This document shows positions 17,061 through 27,737 of a stretch of 64,000 nt of DNA, one piece after another (within the stretch, counting starts at the first letter, position 1; every line of letters starts with the position of its first letter). The position numbers and the translations under genes are program-made. The DNA is from Fodinicurvata sp. EGI_FJ10296 (GTDB lineage Bacteria > Pseudomonadota > Alphaproteobacteria > DSM-16000 > Inquilinaceae), in NCBI RefSeq assembly GCF_040712075.1, contig NZ_JBFCVL010000004.1, positions 434,001 through 498,000 of the forward strand, written 5' to 3'. The notes beneath the pieces were generated by a model. That model ran no database searches. It saw only the letters and a program-made list of their open reading frames with translations, and had not been told where the DNA came from.

Positions 17061-18020
17061 ATGCGAAAATTCGTTCAGCTCTTTCTATCGCGGCCGGAGT
17101 TCAGTGCCCTGATCATGATCATCGTCGTTCTGATCGGGTTTTCGCTGTACTCGCCGTATTTCATGACGCCAACCAATATCCGCGTCGTTCTCGGCATCAT
17201 TCCCGAACTGGGGCTGGTGGCCCTGGGCGTATCGATCCTGATGATCGCCGGTGAGTTCGATCTGTCGGTCGGCTCGGTGCTCGCGCTTACACCAATGGTC
17301 GCCTTCACAACGATGGCGGGCGGACTCGATCCGACGCTTGCCATCCTGCTGTCGCTGCTCGTCGCGCTGGGCATCGGATTCATCAACGCCCAGATCACGC
17401 TGCGCTTCAACATTCCGTCATTCATTACCACGCTGGGGATGTTGTTCATCGCCCGCAGCCTGACGGTGGTCATCTCCGGCGGATCGCCGCCGCCCTTTCC
17501 TGCCGACGCTCCCGCAGCGATCTTTGTCGAGCCTTTCGCCCTCTTCCGGATGTCGCTGATCTGGTATGCCGGCCTCGCCATTCTGCTGGGCCTGATGCTG
17601 CACATGTCGAATTTCGGCAACTGGGTGTTCGCCACCGGCGGCTATCGCCCGGCCGCACGCGACATGGGTATTGACGTATTCAAGGTGAAGACGGCCTGCT
17701 TCATGCTGTGCTCGTTCCTCGCCGGGTTCGCCGGTCTGATCCAGGCCTTTCGATTGCGATCCGCCCTGCCCTCGGCCGGTGTCGGGCTGGAACTGGAGGC
17801 GATCGCGGCGTCGGTCATTGGCGGCATGGCCCTGACCGGCGGCATCGGCTCTGTCCTTGGGGCCGTCATCGGCGCGTCGCTGATCCGGGTTATCGACAAC
17901 GGGCTGGTGATGGCGCGGGTAGACGCGAACTGGTTCAACCTCGCCATCGGGACGCTGACCATCGTCGCCGTGATCTTCAATACCTGGATACGCGAACGGG
18001 CGCGGAGGATGCGGACATGA
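17061..18020 (+). CDS. Sugar ABC transporter permease (CUT2 type)
   Basis: The 319-residue, multi-spanning protein has the CUT2 permease motifs: IMIAGEFDLSVGSV-like MIAGEFDLSVGSVLAL, FITTLGMLFIARSLTVVISGG and the EAA-like AIAASVIGGMALTGGIGSV near the C terminus. It forms a homodimeric channel, as only one permease is encoded. The stop overlaps the ATPase start (ATGA). The start ATG is 85 nt after the binding-protein gene with no strong Shine-Dalgarno, so its expression may be lower than that of the binding protein. Confidence 0.9.
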   Translation: MRKFVQLFLSRPEFSALIMIIVVLIGFSLYSPYFMTPTNIRVVLGIIPELGLVALGVSILMIAGEFDLSVGSVLALTPMVAFTTMAGGLDPTLAILLSLLVALGIGFINAQITLRFNIPSFITTLGMLFIARSLTVVISGGSPPPFPADAPAAIFVEPFALFRMSLIWYAGLAILLGLMLHMSNFGNWVFATGGYRPAARDMGIDVFKVKTACFMLCSFLAGFAGLIQAFRLRSALPSAGVGLELEAIAASVIGGMALTGGIGSVLGAVIGASLIRVIDNGLVMARVDANWFNLAIGTLTIVAVIFNTWIRERARRMRT

Positions 18021-18799
18021 CCGAGGTGACGGAACGCACGCACAGCAGCGGCGCCACGGCCGGAACAGCCGAGCCGATCATCCGCTGCGTCGGGCTGGAT
18101 AAATGGTACGGCAGCGTCCACGCGCTGAAGAATGTCGATGTCTCGTTCAACAAGGGCGAAGTGATCGGCCTGGTCGGCGACAACGGCGCCGGCAAATCGA
18201 CCCTGATCAAGATCCTGTCCGGCGCCCACGCGCCGGATGCCGGGGAAATCTTTGTCGAGGGCAAGCGCGTTCATCTGCGCACCACGCGCGACGCCATGGA
18301 TCTGGGCATCGAGACCATCTATCAGTACACCGCGATGGTGCCGGATATGAGCATCGCGCGGAACATCTTCATCGGCCGCGAGCCGGTGTCGTTCCGGATC
18401 GGCCCGGTCGGCCTGCTCGATCGGCGCCAGATGGCCCGGGAGTCGATGGAGGCCTTGCGTCAGGTCGACCTGCATCTTCGCTCTCCCGATACACCCGTGG
18501 TCGAGCTTTCCGGCGGTGAACGCCAGGGCGTGGCGATCGCGCGGGCGATGTATTTCCGCTCCAAGGTCATGATCCTGGATGAGCCGACCAATCACCTGTC
18601 GCTCAAGGAAACGCAGAAGGTGCTCGATTTCGTTGCCGGACTGCGGGACATGGGCATTACCAGCGTGTTCATCTCCCACAATCTCCACCACGTCTATCCG
18701 ATATCGGACCGGATCGTGGTCATGGCACGCGGCGAGAAGATCGCCGATCTGCCCAAGGCCGACACGACGATCGAGGCCCTTAGCGATCTGATCATCTGA
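18017..18799 (+). CDS. Sugar ABC transporter ATP-binding protein (single domain, FrcA type)
   Basis: The 260-residue ATPase has Walker A GDNGAGKS, signature LSGGERQG, Walker B VMILDEPTNHLSLKE and H-loop ISHNLHH. Unlike RbsA it has one nucleotide-binding domain, as in the FrcA type, so it acts as a homodimer with the single permease. The D-loop region reads NHLSLKE rather than the usual AALGVKE seen in the second CUT2 system of this window. Start and stop are coupled to the permease (ATGA). The first 20 residues are a non-conserved leader. Confidence 0.9.
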   Translation: MTEVTERTHSSGATAGTAEPIIRCVGLDKWYGSVHALKNVDVSFNKGEVIGLVGDNGAGKSTLIKILSGAHAPDAGEIFVEGKRVHLRTTRDAMDLGIETIYQYTAMVPDMSIARNIFIGREPVSFRIGPVGLLDRRQMARESMEALRQVDLHLRSPDTPVVELSGGERQGVAIARAMYFRSKVMILDEPTNHLSLKETQKVLDFVAGLRDMGITSVFISHNLHHVYPISDRIVVMARGEKIADLPKADTTIEALSDLII

Positions 18800-18832
18800 G
18801 CAAGACCCATTGGCGGCAGAAAGTGACATGCC

Positions 18833-20134
<1,302 letters not shown>

Positions 20135-20166
20135 AGAAAGGCCGGTTGGCCAAAGGAGGAAACGAC

Positions 20167-20946
20167 ATGACGGAAATGCGCATCGACGGCAAGACGGCAC
20201 TGGTCACCGGCGCTGCTGGAGGGCTGGGAGTTACCGACAGCCGGACCCTGGCCGAAGCGGGCGCGACGGTCGTGATGCTGGATATCGACGAGGACGGCGG
20301 GCGCAAGGCCGCCGACGCGATCAACGCCGGACTTCCAGAGACAGCCACACCGGTGACGTTCGTTCCTTGCGATCTGAACGACCTTCACGCGGCCCAGGCA
20401 CTGGTCAAGGACCTCGGCGACAAGCACGGCGGCTTCGACATCCTGATCAACAATGCGGCGCTGATCCCGCTTGGGCCCATCGAGGAAATCTCGATCGATG
20501 ACTACGAAAAGGTCATGCGGATCAACGCCCATGCCGCCTTCGCTCTCGCCCAGGCCGTCGTGCCGGGAATGAAGGCAAAGAAGGACGGCCGCATCGTCAA
20601 CATGTGCTCGGTCACGCTCAGCGGCGGCTGGAAGGACTTCGTCCCCTATGTCAGTTCCAAGGGGACGCTGCTGGGCTTTACCCGGTCGCTGGCCCGCGAA
20701 CTCGGCCCCTGGAACATCCGCGTCAACGCCATCAGCCCCGGCGCCATCCCGACAGAAGCCGAAGCCCGCGTCTGGGCCGACCAGCTGGAAAGCTATCGCA
20801 AGTTCATCCTCGACCACCAGAGCCTGAAATTCCGCGGCGACCCGCAAGACGTCGCCGACGCGATCCTGTTCCTGGTCTCGGACAAGAGCCGCTTCATCAC
20901 CGGGCAAAACCTGCTGATCGACGGCGGCTGGTATATGGATGTGTGA
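20167..20946 (+). CDS. SDR family oxidoreductase, probable sugar dehydrogenase
   Basis: The 259-residue classical short-chain dehydrogenase has cofactor motif TGAAGGLG (14-21), NNAA, and the catalytic YVSSK preceded by Ser in MCSVTLSGG. PxxP-like SPGAIPTEAE follows. D-I-D after the second beta strand (MLDIDED) suggests NAD(H) preference. A perfect AAAGGAGG precedes ATG 20167. As the last gene of the sugar-acid operon it probably oxidises an aldose to the lactone hydrolysed by the SMP-30 enzyme, or a keto-deoxy acid further down. Confidence 0.85.
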   Translation: MTEMRIDGKTALVTGAAGGLGVTDSRTLAEAGATVVMLDIDEDGGRKAADAINAGLPETATPVTFVPCDLNDLHAAQALVKDLGDKHGGFDILINNAALIPLGPIEEISIDDYEKVMRINAHAAFALAQAVVPGMKAKKDGRIVNMCSVTLSGGWKDFVPYVSSKGTLLGFTRSLARELGPWNIRVNAISPGAIPTEAEARVWADQLESYRKFILDHQSLKFRGDPQDVADAILFLVSDKSRFITGQNLLIDGGWYMDV

Positions 20947-21159
20947 TGCAACTATCAGTCTTTGACCGGTGAATGCACTGCCGGGACGATCGGTCATCAG
21001 GATGTCGGCGATTTCCATGGCCATACTGATCGCTGGATCTACCACAGGTGATGACAAATCCCGCTCACCGACGCTATTGTCTCCGGCATTGGGACCGATA
21101 TCGGAGATGACATTGACGCCCTCTGTCCACCGCCCCAGGATTCCGCCTACGAGGCCGCG

Positions 21160-21762
21160 TTGAAGCGATTATTCGATTGCTTCGTCGCGTTGATGATCCT
21201 TGTGCTGGCGACGCCTGTTCTAGCTTTCGTAGCGATCCTGGTGGCACGCAATCTCGGTCGGCCGGTGCTGTTTCGTCAACAGCGCGCGGGCCTGCATGGT
21301 CGGCCGTTCGCCATCCTGAAATTCCGGACGATGACCGATCAGACTGATGCCAACGGCAACCTTCTGCCGGACGAGGACCGCCTGCCACGATTTGGCCGGT
21401 TCCTCAGAAGCACATCGCTCGACGAACTGCCGGAACTGATCAACGTCCTCAAAGGAGAAATGAGCCTGGTCGGCCCCCGGCCACTCCATATGCATTATCT
21501 TCCGCTCTATTCCGACCACCATGCCCGACGCCATGAGGTCAGGCCCGGAATAACGGGATGGGCGCAGGTCCAGGGCCGCAACCAGGTCGATTGGGATACG
21601 AGGCTCGATATGGATGTCTGGTATGTCGACAACCGATCCTTCCGGCTCGACCTGACGATACTGGCCCGGACGGTTGGCGTCGTTTTCGGGCGCGAGGGCG
21701 TGTCGGCCGAAGGTCATGCGACAATGCCGCCGTTCACCGGCAGCGGCCAGGACCGGCGATGA
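21160..21762 (+). CDS. Sugar-phosphate transferase to undecaprenyl phosphate (PglC/WcaJ core type)
   Basis: The 200-residue monotopic phosphoglycosyl transferase has an N-terminal re-entrant hydrophobic helix (LMILVLATPVLAFVAILV), the motif FRQQRAGLHGRPFAILKFRTM, the catalytic Asp-Glu pair in SLDELPEL, and VGPRPL with the GITGWAQVQGRN region. It moves a sugar phosphate from a UDP-sugar to the lipid carrier, starting repeat-unit assembly. The length matches small PglC-like proteins, without the WcaJ N-terminal domain. It starts with TTG 21160 behind GAGG. The next gene overlaps (ATGA) and encodes a PglD-type acetyltransferase, so the first sugar may be a bacillosamine-like diacetamido sugar. 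Confidence 0.88.
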   Translation: MKRLFDCFVALMILVLATPVLAFVAILVARNLGRPVLFRQQRAGLHGRPFAILKFRTMTDQTDANGNLLPDEDRLPRFGRFLRSTSLDELPELINVLKGEMSLVGPRPLHMHYLPLYSDHHARRHEVRPGITGWAQVQGRNQVDWDTRLDMDVWYVDNRSFRLDLTILARTVGVVFGREGVSAEGHATMPPFTGSGQDRR

Positions 21763-22442
21763 CGACAAACGCCATCATCATCGGTACCGGCGGCGTCGGC
21801 AGAGCCCTGCGCTATTTCATCGACGACGTCAATCGACACCAGCCGCGCTGCGAACCGGTATGGCGTCTCCTGGGCTATCTGGACGACGATCCGGCAAAAT
21901 CCGGTTCGAGCATCGACGGCCTGCCGGTGCTCGGCCCCATCAGTGCCTGCAAGTCGTATATGGACGCCGCGTTCTTTCTGGGGATAGGCGACCCCGGGCA
22001 TCGCCGATCGGCCTATGACCGCCTGATCGCGGAGCCTGCCTCGACGATCGCGCGCTTGATCCATCCTCGCGCCCATGTCGGCGGCAATACTACTATCGGC
22101 ACCGGGACGATCGTCTATCCCGGCGCGGTCATCGATCCGGACGTGCGGATCGGCATCGGCGTTCTGATCAACCAGAACGCCACGATTGGTCATGATACTG
22201 TGGCTGAAGACTATGCCACGCTGGCCCCTGGCGTTCATATTGGCGGCGCCGTCAAGCTGGGTGCCGACTGCAATATCGGCATCGGCGCCAGCGTTATCCA
22301 GGGCCTGACCATCGGACGCGGCGCCGTGATCGGCGCCGGTGCCGCCGTCATCAACGACGTTGCACCCTCCACCACCGTCGTCGGCGTTCCGGCAAAACCA
22401 ATCGGCAAAAAGCAAGGGTCCAACGGTGCAGAACCCGCATAA
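21759..22442 (+). CDS. PglD/NeuD-type sugar O/N-acetyltransferase
   Basis: The 227-residue protein has an N-terminal Rossmann-like sugar-binding domain (IIIGTGGVGRALRYFIDD; LLGYLDDDPA) and a C-terminal left-handed beta helix of hexapeptide repeats (IGTGTIVYPGAVIDPD, IGIGVLINQNATIGHD, IGIGASVIQGLTIGRG). The catalytic His falls in the ATIGHD turn. PglD and NeuD use acetyl-CoA to acetylate an amino sugar nucleotide. The gene overlaps the PglC-like transferase before it and the aminotransferase after it (17 nt), so the three form one translational unit. Confidence 0.85.
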   Translation: MTTNAIIIGTGGVGRALRYFIDDVNRHQPRCEPVWRLLGYLDDDPAKSGSSIDGLPVLGPISACKSYMDAAFFLGIGDPGHRRSAYDRLIAEPASTIARLIHPRAHVGGNTTIGTGTIVYPGAVIDPDVRIGIGVLINQNATIGHDTVAEDYATLAPGVHIGGAVKLGADCNIGIGASVIQGLTIGRGAVIGAGAAVINDVAPSTTVVGVPAKPIGKKQGSNGAEPA

Positions 22443-23562
22443 AAAGCTCTACCTCTCGCCGCCGCACATGTCCGGAGCGGAACTGGCAGCGGTCACCGAA
22501 GCGTTCGACACCAACTTCATCGCCCCCGCCGGGCCGATGATCGAGCGCTTCGAAGACTTTTTCGCAGAATACAGCGGGTTTGGCCATTCTGTTGCCCTGA
22601 CCAGCGGCACGGCCGCCCTTCACCTCGCTCTGAGATATCTGAATATCGGAGCCGGCGACAAGGTCATCGCGTCGAGCATGACCTTCATTGGCGGCATCGC
22701 GCCGATTTTGTATCAGGGGGCGGAGCCGGTGTTCATCGACTCCGACCAGAGCTGGACGATGGACCCGGCGCTGCTCGAAGAGACGCTCACACGGCTGTCC
22801 GTGGCCGGCACCCAGGCCAGGGCGATCATTCCGACCGACCTCTACGGCCAGCCCTGCGACCTGGACCGGATCGTCGCACTGGGCGACCGGTTCGGCGTGC
22901 CCGTCATCGTGGATTCCGCCGAGGCGGTCGGGTCGCATATCGGCGACCGGCATGCGGGCAAAGGCGCCTGGGCCGCAGCCTATTCCTTTAACGGCAACAA
23001 AATAATCACAACATCGGGCGGCGGGATTCTGGCAACCGATGACACCGAACTGGCAGACCGTGCGCGCTTTCTCTCCCAGCAGGCGCGGGAACCGGTGCCA
23101 CACTACGAACACGAAACATTCGGATACAACTATCGGCTCAGCAACATCGCCGCGGCGATCGGCGTCGGTCAGATGTCCGTCTTGCCGGAGCGGGTTGCGG
23201 CAAAACGGGCGCTGTTCGACTGCTACGTCGACGGGCTGGCCGCTTTGCCCGGGGTTTCGTTCATGCCGGAACAGCCGGGCACGCAAAGCAACCGATGGCT
23301 GACCGTGATGCTGATCGACCCGGAAAAAGCGGGTACCGATACGACCACGATCCGGCTGAGACTGGAGAATATGGATATCGAGTCGCGGCCGGTCTGGAAG
23401 CCGATGCACCTGCAGCCCGTGTTCGCGAGTAGCAGCGTCACCGGCGGCGCCGTGTCGGAAAGATTTTTCGCCCACGGTCTTTGCCTGCCGTCGGGAACGG
23501 CCATGACGGCGGACGACCAGAGCCGAGTGGTCGAGGCCGTTCGTTCTGCCTTTCCGGGATAA
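22426..23562 (+). CDS. DegT/DnrJ/EryC1 sugar aminotransferase (PglE type)
   Basis: The 378-residue PLP enzyme opens with the PglE/LegC-like LYLSPPHMSGAEL, then TSGTAALHLALR, a Asp in VDSAEAVGSH, and the PLP lysine K192 in FNGNKIITTSGGG. Such enzymes put an amino group on C4 of UDP-4-keto-6-deoxy-GlcNAc. GTG 22426 follows AAGGGT and overlaps the acetyltransferase gene. The 4,6-dehydratase (PglF) needed to make the keto substrate is not in the window, so it must be elsewhere. Confidence 0.87.
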   Translation: MQNPHKKLYLSPPHMSGAELAAVTEAFDTNFIAPAGPMIERFEDFFAEYSGFGHSVALTSGTAALHLALRYLNIGAGDKVIASSMTFIGGIAPILYQGAEPVFIDSDQSWTMDPALLEETLTRLSVAGTQARAIIPTDLYGQPCDLDRIVALGDRFGVPVIVDSAEAVGSHIGDRHAGKGAWAAAYSFNGNKIITTSGGGILATDDTELADRARFLSQQAREPVPHYEHETFGYNYRLSNIAAAIGVGQMSVLPERVAAKRALFDCYVDGLAALPGVSFMPEQPGTQSNRWLTVMLIDPEKAGTDTTTIRLRLENMDIESRPVWKPMHLQPVFASSSVTGGAVSERFFAHGLCLPSGTAMTADDQSRVVEAVRSAFPG

Positions 23563-23722
23563 CCGGCGTGAGGGACATCTCGGTGGAATCGGCGGCGTCA
23601 AACGGTTTGCGAAAACGCCTCCGCATGGCTAATAGTTGCCTCTGCCGGAGTGGTCGCGATACCGCTATTGGCGGTACCGCGAGCATGGGATCGGACATTA
23701 CGGGGATGGGATGGTAGCGCAT

Positions 23723-24670
23723 ATGAGTAAGAATTTCGCATTGATCGGGGCGGCGGGATTTGTCGCACCGCGGCATATGAAGGCCATCAAGGAAACCGGC
23801 AACTCTCTTCTGGCGGCTCTGGACCCCAATGACAGTGTCGGCGTTATCGACAGCCATTTCCCGGATGCCGATTTTTTCACGGAGTTCGAGCGTTTCGATC
23901 GCCATGTCGACAAGCTGCGCCGCGACGGCCAGAAGATCGACTACGTTTCCATCTGCTCGCCCAATTATCTTCATGACGCGCATGTACGCTTCGCGCTGCG
24001 TTCGCAGGCGCATGCCATCTGTGAAAAACCGCTCGTTCTTACGCCGTGGAATATCGACGGACTCCAGGAGATCGAGCAGGAACAAGGTAAAAAGATCTAC
24101 AATATCCTGCAACTCCGGCTGCACCCGGCTATACAGAAGCTGCGCGAACAGGTAGCGGCCGCCCCGGACAAGGTATTCGACGTCGACCTTACCTATCTGA
24201 CGTCACGCGGCCACTGGTACTTCGTCAGCTGGAAGGGCGATGGTCACAAGTCCGGCGGCATTGCAACAAATATCGGCGTCCATTTCTTCGATATGCTGGG
24301 CTGGGTGTTCGGCGACCTGCAGAAGAGCACGGTTCACATCCACGACGACGATGTCGCTGCCGGATATCTGGAATACAAGAAGGCGCGTGTTCGCTGGTTC
24401 CTGTCAATCAACGCCGACTATCTGCCTGAAGACTGCAAATCCGCCGGCAAACGGACGTTCCGCTCGATCACGATCGGGGATCAGGAACTGGAATTCTCCG
24501 AGGGCTTCACCGACCTGCACACCGTCAGCTATCAGGACATCCTGAACGGCGGCGGGTTCGGGCTTTCCGACGCCCGGCAATGCATCCAGACGGTCTACGA
24601 CATTCGCCAGCAGACGCCGGTCGGGTTGAAGGGCGACTACCATCCCTTCTGCAAGGTGGTCAAAGGTTAG
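23723..24670 (+). CDS. wbpB: UDP-GlcNAcA 3-dehydrogenase (WbpB/WlbA-like, Gfo/Idh/MocA family)
   Basis: The 315-residue oxidoreductase begins with [19 protein letters not shown], the near-invariant opening of WlbA/WbpB proteins. It also shows [10 protein letters not shown] with the catalytic lysine and [15 protein letters not shown] with Asn/His. It oxidises C3 of UDP-GlcNAc uronic acid, a two-step partner with the aminotransferase WbpE that regenerates NAD. ATG 23723 is preferred; ATG 23711 is four codons longer. It stands 160 nt after the previous gene and 8 nt before the WbpD homologue. Confidence 0.87.
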   Translation: MSKNFALIGAAGFVAPRHMKAIKETGNSLLAALDPNDSVGVIDSHFPDADFFTEFERFDRHVDKLRRDGQKIDYVSICSPNYLHDAHVRFALRSQAHAICEKPLVLTPWNIDGLQEIEQEQGKKIYNILQLRLHPAIQKLREQVAAAPDKVFDVDLTYLTSRGHWYFVSWKGDGHKSGGIATNIGVHFFDMLGWVFGDLQKSTVHIHDDDVAAGYLEYKKARVRWFLSINADYLPEDCKSAGKRTFRSITIGDQELEFSEGFTDLHTVSYQDILNGGGFGLSDARQCIQTVYDIRQQTPVGLKGDYHPFCKVVKG

Positions 24671-24678
24671 GCACGCCT

Positions 24679-25266
24679 ATGGCTGACGATGCAGCAAACG
24701 GCCCCGTTATCCATAGCAGCGCCATTGTCGATGACGGGGCGCTGGTCGGTCCGGGCACCAGAATATGGCATTGGGTGCACGTCAGCGCGGGCGCGCGGAT
24801 CGGCTCCGGTTGCTCGCTCGGCCAGGGCGTGTTCGTCGGCGGCCGGGCAGTGATCGGCAACGGCGTCAAGATCCAGAACAACGTCTCGGTGTATGACGAT
24901 GTCATAATCGAGGACGATGTCTTCTGCGGCCCGAGCATGGTGTTCACCAATGTCTACAACCCGCGCGCCCATGTCTCGCGCAAGGACGAGTTCCGGCAGA
25001 CCCATGTGGGCCGGGGCGCGACACTGGGCGCAAACTGCACCGTCGTCTGCGGGATAACGATCGGCGCCTATGCATTCGTCGGCGCTGGCGCGGTCGTTAC
25101 GCGCGACGTTCCACCCCATGCGCTGGTGACGGGGGTTCCGGGCCGGGTCAAGGGCTGGGTCAGCCACGCCGGGGAAATCCTGGGCGCGGATCTGGTTTGC
25201 CCGCGCGAAAACCGCCGCTACCGCCTGACCGATGCCGGGCTGCTGGAGGAAACGACAATTGGCTGA
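24679..25266 (+). CDS. wbpD: UDP-3-amino-GlcNAcA N-acetyltransferase (WbpD/WlbB-like)
   Basis: The 195-residue left-handed beta-helix acetyltransferase shows many hexapeptide turns ([31 protein letters not shown]) and the family's conserved [23 protein letters not shown] region. In Pseudomonas WbpD acetylates the 3-amino group of UDP-GlcNAc(3N)A. The gene lies 8 nt after WbpB and overlaps the aminotransferase by 8 nt. Gene order B-D-E-A matches the published pathway enzymes although the order differs from Pseudomonas. Confidence 0.87.
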   Translation: MADDAANGPVIHSSAIVDDGALVGPGTRIWHWVHVSAGARIGSGCSLGQGVFVGGRAVIGNGVKIQNNVSVYDDVIIEDDVFCGPSMVFTNVYNPRAHVSRKDEFRQTHVGRGATLGANCTVVCGITIGAYAFVGAGAVVTRDVPPHALVTGVPGRVKGWVSHAGEILGADLVCPRENRRYRLTDAGLLEETTIG

Positions 25267-26395
25267 CACGCCCATCGCCTTTATCGATCTGGCCGCCCAG
25301 CAGGCACGGCTCAAGGACGACATCGATCGCCGCATTGCCGCCGTACTGGCGCATGGCCGCTATATTCTGGGTCCCGAGGTCGCGGAATTCGAAACAGCGC
25401 TGGCCGACTTCTGCGGCGCCCGTCATGCCGTCGCCTGCTCGAACGGAACCGACGCGCTGTCGATGGCGCTGCGGGCGTGGGGCATCGGTCCCGGCGATGC
25501 CGTCTTCGTCCCGTCGTTTACGTTCATCGCGACGGCCGAAGCGGTCAGCCTCGTCGGGGCAACGCCCGTGTTCGTCGATGTCGAGCGCGACAGCTTCAAT
25601 CTCGATACCGCCAGCCTCAGCAGCGCGATCGACAGCACGACCGATCTTCGCCCGCGCGCCGTCATCCCGGTCGACCTGTTCGGGTTGCCGGCCGGTCACA
25701 AAGCCATTGCCACCATCGCCGCCAGACACGATCTGCTCATTCTCGACGACGCCGCGCAGGGATTCGGCGGACGGCTGGACGGGCGGGCCGTCGGCACCTT
25801 CGGCCATGCCACATCGACCAGCTTTTTTCCGGCCAAGCCGCTCGGCTGCTATGGCGACGGCGGCGCGGTTCTGACCGACGATGCCGATCTGGCAGACCGG
25901 CTGCGGTCGATCCGGGTTCACGGCAAGGGCAACAATAAATACGACAATGTGCGTATCGGTCTGAACGCGCGCCTCGATACCATGCAGGCCGCGATCCTGT
26001 TGTCGAAACTGTCGATCTTCGCTGACGAACTGGAAGCCCGGCAACGCGTGGCAGCGCGCTATACCGACGCCCTCGCCCATTCTGCCGTCACCCCGCCCAT
26101 GGTTCCGCCGGGTGCCTGGTCGGCCTGGGCGCAATATACCATCCTCACCGACCGCCGCGACGACCTGGTCGCCGCGTGTCAGGCGCGGGGCGTGCCGACG
26201 CAGATCTATTATCCGATTCCCATGCACCGCCAGACCGGCTATCGACACTATCCGCAGGCGCCGCAGGGATGCCCGAACGCCGACTGGCTTGCTGAACGTG
26301 CGATCAGCCTGCCGATGCACCCCTACCTGTCCGAAGCCGATCAGGACCGCGTCATCGACGCAATCCGCGCCGTGGGAGCCTCCAATGCGCTTTGA
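25259..26395 (+). CDS. wbpE: UDP-3-keto-GlcNAcA 3-aminotransferase (WbpE/WlbC-like)
   Basis: The 378-residue DegT/AHBA-family PLP enzyme has [30 protein letters not shown] and the PLP lysine K193 in [14 protein letters not shown], the pattern of WbpE and other C3 aminotransferases. [17 protein letters not shown] follows. It starts at TTG 25259 behind a perfect GGAGGAAA, inside the end of the WbpD gene. It transfers an amino group from glutamate to the 3-keto sugar made by WbpB, linking to the dehydrogenase through 2-oxoglutarate. Confidence 0.88.
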   Translation: MADTPIAFIDLAAQQARLKDDIDRRIAAVLAHGRYILGPEVAEFETALADFCGARHAVACSNGTDALSMALRAWGIGPGDAVFVPSFTFIATAEAVSLVGATPVFVDVERDSFNLDTASLSSAIDSTTDLRPRAVIPVDLFGLPAGHKAIATIAARHDLLILDDAAQGFGGRLDGRAVGTFGHATSTSFFPAKPLGCYGDGGAVLTDDADLADRLRSIRVHGKGNNKYDNVRIGLNARLDTMQAAILLSKLSIFADELEARQRVAARYTDALAHSAVTPPMVPPGAWSAWAQYTILTDRRDDLVAACQARGVPTQIYYPIPMHRQTGYRHYPQAPQGCPNADWLAERAISLPMHPYLSEADQDRVIDAIRAVGASNAL

Positions 26396-27686
26396 CAAAC
26401 CGGCTGCCGCCCGGAAAATCGGCGTCATCGGGCTTGGCTATGTCGGCTTGCCGGTCGCCGTCGCCTTTGCCGCCACCGGCCGGCAGGTCGTGGCCTTCGA
26501 CATCAATGCCGAGCGGGTTGCCGAGCTGTCCGACGGCATCGACCGCACGCGCGAAGTAACCACCGGCCAACTGAACGCGGCTGCATTGTCGTTTACGACG
26601 GATTCGGACACGTTGGCCGAGGCCGACTTTTTCATCGTGACAGTGCCGACGCCGATCACCGATGCCCGACTGCCCGATCTGCGGCCCCTGCTCGCCGCGT
26701 CGCGCAGCGTTGGTGCAGCGCTGAAGCCGGGCGACGTCGTGGTCTATGAAAGCACGGTCTATCCCGGCGCCACAGAAGAAGACTGCGTTCCGGTGCTGGA
26801 GCAGGTCAGCGGCCTGAAATGCGGGCGCGACTTCTCGGTGGGATACTCGCCCGAACGCATAAACCCCGGCGACAAGACGCACCAGTTCACCGACATCGTG
26901 AAGATCGTCTCGGGCCTCGACGCCGACACGCTCGATCTGGTCGAAGCCGTCTATGCCAGCGTTGTGACGGCGGGCGTCTACAGGGCGCCGACGATCAAGA
27001 CCGCCGAAGCGGCCAAGGTGATCGAAAATACCCAGCGCGACGTCAACATCGCCCTGATGAACGAATTGTCCCTGATCTTCCAGCGCCTGGGGATCGATAC
27101 CCGAGACGTTCTGGCGGCGGCGGGCACCAAATGGAACTTCCTGCCGTTCTCGCCCGGTCTGGTCGGCGGGCACTGCATCGGCGTCGATCCGTATTACCTG
27201 ACCCACAGGGCGCAGATGGCCGGCCACCACCCCGAGGTCATCCTGTCAGGGCGGCGGATCAACGACGGTGTCGGCGCCTTTGTTGCCCGTCAGGTCGTGC
27301 GACACCTGATGGGCCGCCCCAACGGCTCCAGGCCAGTGGTGACGATCCTGGGCCTGACATTCAAAGAGGACGTGCCCGACATCAGAAACACCCGGGTCGT
27401 CGACATCTGGCGCGAACTGAACGAATTCGGCGTCGACGTTCAGGTCGCCGACCCCTACGCCCATCCCGGCGAGACAATGGCCGAATACGGCATCGCACTG
27501 TCGGCGCAAGCGGACCTGCGACCCGCCGACGCCGTCATCCTCGCCGTTCCCCACGCCCCCTATCGCCAAGCCGGCTGGGATGCGATAATCCCGATTTTGA
27601 AGGACGGTGAAACCATGGTTGCCGACGTCAAAGGCGGTCTGGATCGCAGAGAATGTCCAGACGGAACGGCATTATGGCGCCTCTAG
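26385..27686 (+). CDS. wbpA: UDP-N-acetylglucosamine 6-dehydrogenase (WbpA-like)
   Basis: The 433-residue nucleotide-sugar dehydrogenase has the NAD-binding GVIGLGYVGLPVAVAFA, VPTPITDARLPDL, the middle domain VYESTVYPGATEE and catalytic C264 in VGGHCIGVDPYYL. It oxidises the C6 hydroxyl of UDP-GlcNAc to the uronate in two steps. The start overlaps the aminotransferase by 11 nt, so wbpB-D-E-A form one unit. The gene gives the first step for the WbpB-E-D-I pathway assembled in this locus. Confidence 0.9.
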   Translation: MRFDKPAAARKIGVIGLGYVGLPVAVAFAATGRQVVAFDINAERVAELSDGIDRTREVTTGQLNAAALSFTTDSDTLAEADFFIVTVPTPITDARLPDLRPLLAASRSVGAALKPGDVVVYESTVYPGATEEDCVPVLEQVSGLKCGRDFSVGYSPERINPGDKTHQFTDIVKIVSGLDADTLDLVEAVYASVVTAGVYRAPTIKTAEAAKVIENTQRDVNIALMNELSLIFQRLGIDTRDVLAAAGTKWNFLPFSPGLVGGHCIGVDPYYLTHRAQMAGHHPEVILSGRRINDGVGAFVARQVVRHLMGRPNGSRPVVTILGLTFKEDVPDIRNTRVVDIWRELNEFGVDVQVADPYAHPGETMAEYGIALSAQADLRPADAVILAVPHAPYRQAGWDAIIPILKDGETMVADVKGGLDRRECPDGTALWRL

Positions 27687-27737
27687 TCATACCGCAATCA
27701 CAGCCCATAGCCTCGCGATCCTTCCAAGGACATCATA

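Noticed and set aside
20947-21159. 213-bp gap before the polysaccharide locus
   Set aside because: No gene-like frame, repeat or clear promoter could be supported; it is simply the spacer ahead of the TTG-started transferase.
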